DNA of 16,062 bases from the NCBI GenBank assembly GCA_025455535.1, contig JALOMM010000004.1:1-16062 (forward strand), read 5' to 3'. Under the pieces are notes generated by a model that saw nothing but the letters and a program-made list of their open reading frames with translations, searched no databases and was not told where the DNA came from. Shown here in pieces: positions 14,074-16,062 of this stretch. Every line of letters starts with the position of its first letter. Positions within the stretch are counted from its first letter, which is position 1. The stretch comes from Bacteroidales bacterium (GTDB lineage: Bacteria > Bacteroidota > Bacteroidia > Bacteroidales > VadinHA17). The position numbers and the translations under genes are program-made.

Positions 14074-15318
14074 TTATGTGCTGATTATCTGTTTTCTAAG
14101 GAGGTTCAGCGCTGTGTATGATGACCGTGATATGTTTACCAGCCTGTCATCTGCAAATGTGTGTTTTTCAGTTACCAGCCCCCGTTCCGAGTCGATGGCT
14201 ATCCATACGGTACCCACCGGCTTGTCGGGTGTCCCGCCCGAGGGTCCCGCGATACCTGTTACAGCAATTGAATAATCCGTTTCCATTACCTTTCTTATCC
14301 CCCTTGCCATCTCTCCTGCCGTCTCGGCACTGACAGCGCCATACAGCCTCAGGGTCTCAGGCTGCACTCCAAGCAACCCGGTCTTGACGGTGTTGTCATA
14401 AGCCACCACTGAGCCCCTGTACCATCCTGAACTGCCAGGGACAGTTGTGATGAGAGAAGCAATTCTTCCGCCTGTGCAACTTTCAGCTGTTGACAGTGTT
14501 AAATTCCTTTCATTAAGTAGTTTGCCTATCACTTCCTCAAGCATAACTTCATCTTCGCCATATATAAGGGCTGGAATGATTCCGTACAGTTTTTCTACCT
14601 GCATACTTATGGCCTCTCTTATCCTGTCATCGTTGCCGCCTGCAGCTGTTAGACGGAGCTTTATCACACCATGGGCAGGAAGATATGCCAGCCTGATATT
14701 CTCAGGGAGCTCACTCTCGAATGTTTCGAGCATCTCAGCCAGCTTTGCCTCAAAGGTGCCATACGTCATGATATTTTTATGCATTATCACCCTTCCGGCA
14801 ACCTTCCCGGAGAGGAGCGGGAGCACGTGTTCGCTCATGATGTGCTTCATCTCGTAAGGCACGCCTGGCATGGAGACTATGATTTTTTCATTCTGCACAA
14901 ACATCATTCCGGGTGCTGTACCTGTCCGGTTCATCAGTACAGTGCACTTATCAGGCACAAGCGCCTGTCTCCGGTTATTCTCGTTCATCTGCAGGTTTCG
15001 CCTGTGCAGCCTCTCTGTTACCTCCGCAAGGACTTCCTTGTTCATTACCATTTCTGCCCCGAAATATTCCGCAAGAGTCTCTTTGGTGATGTCATCGCTC
15101 GTCGGTCCTAGTCCCCCTGTAACGAGAACAATATCAGCCCTTGTCAAGGCTTCCGACAGTGCGCATTTTATTTCCTCACTCCTGTCTGAAATAGACGTTA
15201 TGCGGTTGACCCTGACACCGATCAGGTTAAGCTCTGTGCCCATCCATGCCGAGTTGGTGTCAATGGTCTGTCCTATCAGTATCTCATCACCTATTGTAAT
15301 AATTTCAGCGTTGTTCAT
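14074..15318 (-). CDS. cinA: CinA-family protein (NMN deamidase / competence-damage protein)
   Basis: This 414-residue protein has both CinA halves. The N-terminal COG1058/MoCF-like domain (1-170) starts AEIITIGDEILIGQTIDTNS and carries TGGLGPTSDD (67-76), the site associated with ADP-ribose/CoA pyrophosphatase activity in this family. The C-terminal PncC-type domain (about 265-412) carries STAESCTGG (276-284), SVVAYDNTVKTGLLGV and TGIAGPSGG (354-362), the features of nicotinamide-mononucleotide amidohydrolase, which returns NMN to nicotinic acid mononucleotide in pyridine salvage. Cytosolic. It sits upstream of rpmB on the same strand with a 120-base gap. A perfect -7 box TAATTTTG (plus 15348-15355) precedes it without a clear -33 element. 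The historic link to competence is not supported by anything here. Confidence 0.95.
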   Translation of the reverse strand: MNNAEIITIGDEILIGQTIDTNSAWMGTELNLIGVRVNRITSISDRSEEIKCALSEALTRADIVLVTGGLGPTSDDITKETLAEYFGAEMVMNKEVLAEVTERLHRRNLQMNENNRRQALVPDKCTVLMNRTGTAPGMMFVQNEKIIVSMPGVPYEMKHIMSEHVLPLLSGKVAGRVIMHKNIMTYGTFEAKLAEMLETFESELPENIRLAYLPAHGVIKLRLTAAGGNDDRIREAISMQVEKLYGIIPALIYGEDEVMLEEVIGKLLNERNLTLSTAESCTGGRIASLITTVPGSSGWYRGSVVAYDNTVKTGLLGVQPETLRLYGAVSAETAGEMARGIRKVMETDYSIAVTGIAGPSGGTPDKPVGTVWIAIDSERGLVTEKHTFADDRLVNISRSSYTALNLLRKQIIST

Positions 15319-15390
15319 ATTTAAATGATCTTATCTTGGAGGTGTGGCAAAATTATCAATAATTTGTGTGACGATTGGCAGTACAGAGAT
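15319..15390. promoter_or_regulatory. cinA-HD gene divergent spacer
   Basis: This 72-base spacer holds a perfect minus-strand -7 box TAATTTTG (plus-strand CAAAATTA, 15348-15355) for cinA, about 30 bases from its ATG, with no TTTG at 19-21 bases. On the plus strand I find no convincing promoter for the HD gene. A GGAGGTG sequence at 15338-15344 is followed by no start codon at usable distance. Confidence 0.35.
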
Positions 15391-16035
15391 ATGATAGACA
15401 GAAAAGCAGTAATCAGTGAGGTTGAGGATTTTGTAAGAGAAGCCGTGCAGAAGCATGACAGCGGGCACGGATGGTCTCATATTGAGAGGGTTGTGAGGCT
15501 CGCACTTCATATCCACGACTGTGAGAAGAGTGGCGACAGCTTTACAATCGAGCTGGCAGCCCTGCTGCACGACATCGGTGACCATAAGTTCGCTGCCCAT
15601 GACGGTCCGGCAGAGATACGGCTTATCCTGGGAAAAGCGGGAGTCGGGCAAGAGATAATCAATGAGGTCGTCAGGATTAATGAAAACATCTCCTTTTCCA
15701 AAGGAAAGAGCGATATTCCCGGGAGCCCTGAGTTTCAGATCGTTCAGGATGCAGACAGGCTTGATGCCATCGGGGCTGTCGGCATCGCCAGGGCATTTAA
15801 CTACGGAGGTTTCAGGGGCAGGGAGATATACGATCCCCGCGAAGGCTATGTTAATCCGCCCAGCCTGGGCTCTGCCGGCTCAAAGTCATTGTCGACGGTA
15901 CATCATTTCTATGACAAGCTTCTGCTTCTGAGGGATTTGATGAATACTCCCACTGGTCGCAGGCTGGCTGACGAGAGGCATGATTTCATGGTAAAATACC
16001 TTGAGCAATTTTTCAGGGAATGGGATGCACGATGA
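15391..16035 (+). CDS. HD-domain metal-dependent hydrolase, YedJ-like
   Basis: From the ATG at 15391 this is a 214-residue HD-superfamily phosphohydrolase. Likely metal ligands are H30 in HGWSH, the H60-D61 doublet in ALLHDIGD and D120 in VQDADRLDAIGAVGIARAF, the last segment being typical of the YedJ subgroup. STVHHFYDKLLLL (168-180) follows, another conserved block. The substrate is unknown; HD enzymes of this type usually act on nucleotides or phosphomonoesters. No membrane segment or regulatory domain is present. The frame is open to an ATG at 15325, but the extra 22 residues (with CGKIINNLCDDW) do not resemble the family and would start within 7 bases of cinA. The gene is divergent from cinA. 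The last 27 bases of the window hold nothing I can assign. Confidence 0.85.
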   Translation: MIDRKAVISEVEDFVREAVQKHDSGHGWSHIERVVRLALHIHDCEKSGDSFTIELAALLHDIGDHKFAAHDGPAEIRLILGKAGVGQEIINEVVRINENISFSKGKSDIPGSPEFQIVQDADRLDAIGAVGIARAFNYGGFRGREIYDPREGYVNPPSLGSAGSKSLSTVHHFYDKLLLLRDLMNTPTGRRLADERHDFMVKYLEQFFREWDAR

Positions 16036-16062
16036 TACAATAAATGGTAATTTTGCATATAT

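Noticed and set aside
15325..15390. Earlier start codon for the HD-domain gene
   Set aside because: The additional 22 residues do not look like the family and would start within 7 bases of the divergent cinA start codon; the ATG at 15391 gives a normal N terminus.

Overview
The window reads as core chromosome of a member of the Bacteroidota, most likely class Bacteroidia. Three things point there. (i) The order cinA - rpmB - rpmG - DUF4295 - ftsY - rimO matches what I know of this phylum, and DUF4295 is essentially restricted to it. (ii) Upstream regions carry matches to the Bacteroidota housekeeping promoter (TTTG, about 19-21 bases, TAnnTTTG) rather than to TTGACA/TATAAT; the match before the TPR gene is perfect in both boxes. 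(iii) ClpC, GyrA and FtsY have the sequence character of that phylum. No tRNA, rRNA, CRISPR array, transposase, integrase or phage gene is visible.

Layout. Bases 1-271 are low-complexity DNA made of several heptanucleotide tandem arrays. Next come a P-loop NTPase gene (-) and a divergent AlaX-like tRNA-editing gene (+), sharing an 83-base spacer that holds five phased ACTTTA words. Downstream of alaX lie a REP-like repeat cluster, a second inverted block of the same heptad found at the window start, and a bidirectional terminator. Then follow an exported YtfJ-like thioredoxin-fold protein (-), a 61-residue very basic small ORF (+), and a two-gene unit (-) of DUF2461 and a D-threonine aldolase/D-serine dehydratase-like enzyme. 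After these come a secreted TPR protein (-) with its own promoter and terminator, gyrA (-), and clpC (+) divergent from gyrA. The rest is the translation block: rimO, ftsY, DUF4295, rpmG, rpmB and cinA (all -), then an HD-domain hydrolase (+) divergent from cinA that ends 27 bases before the window does.

How the genes fit together. Most are housekeeping: DNA supercoiling (GyrA), protein quality control (ClpC), ribosome structure and modification (bL28, bL33, RimO), co-translational membrane targeting (FtsY), tRNA proofreading (AlaX-like), and NMN/pyridine nucleotide salvage (CinA). An intrinsic terminator separates the ribosomal-protein operon from ftsY-rimO, yet its U-tract lies only about 30 bases before the ftsY start and overlaps a perfect -7 promoter box, which is a compact junction.

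I see no convincing undescribed multi-gene system. The most unusual stretch is the repeat-rich first 1.5 kb, where two inverted blocks of the same heptad bracket the NTPase/AlaX pair. The small basic ORF at 2229-2414 is the least explained gene. Functional names of the core genes are secure. The D-amino-acid enzyme, P-loop protein, YtfJ-like protein and HD protein are assigned to families only, without a firm substrate.
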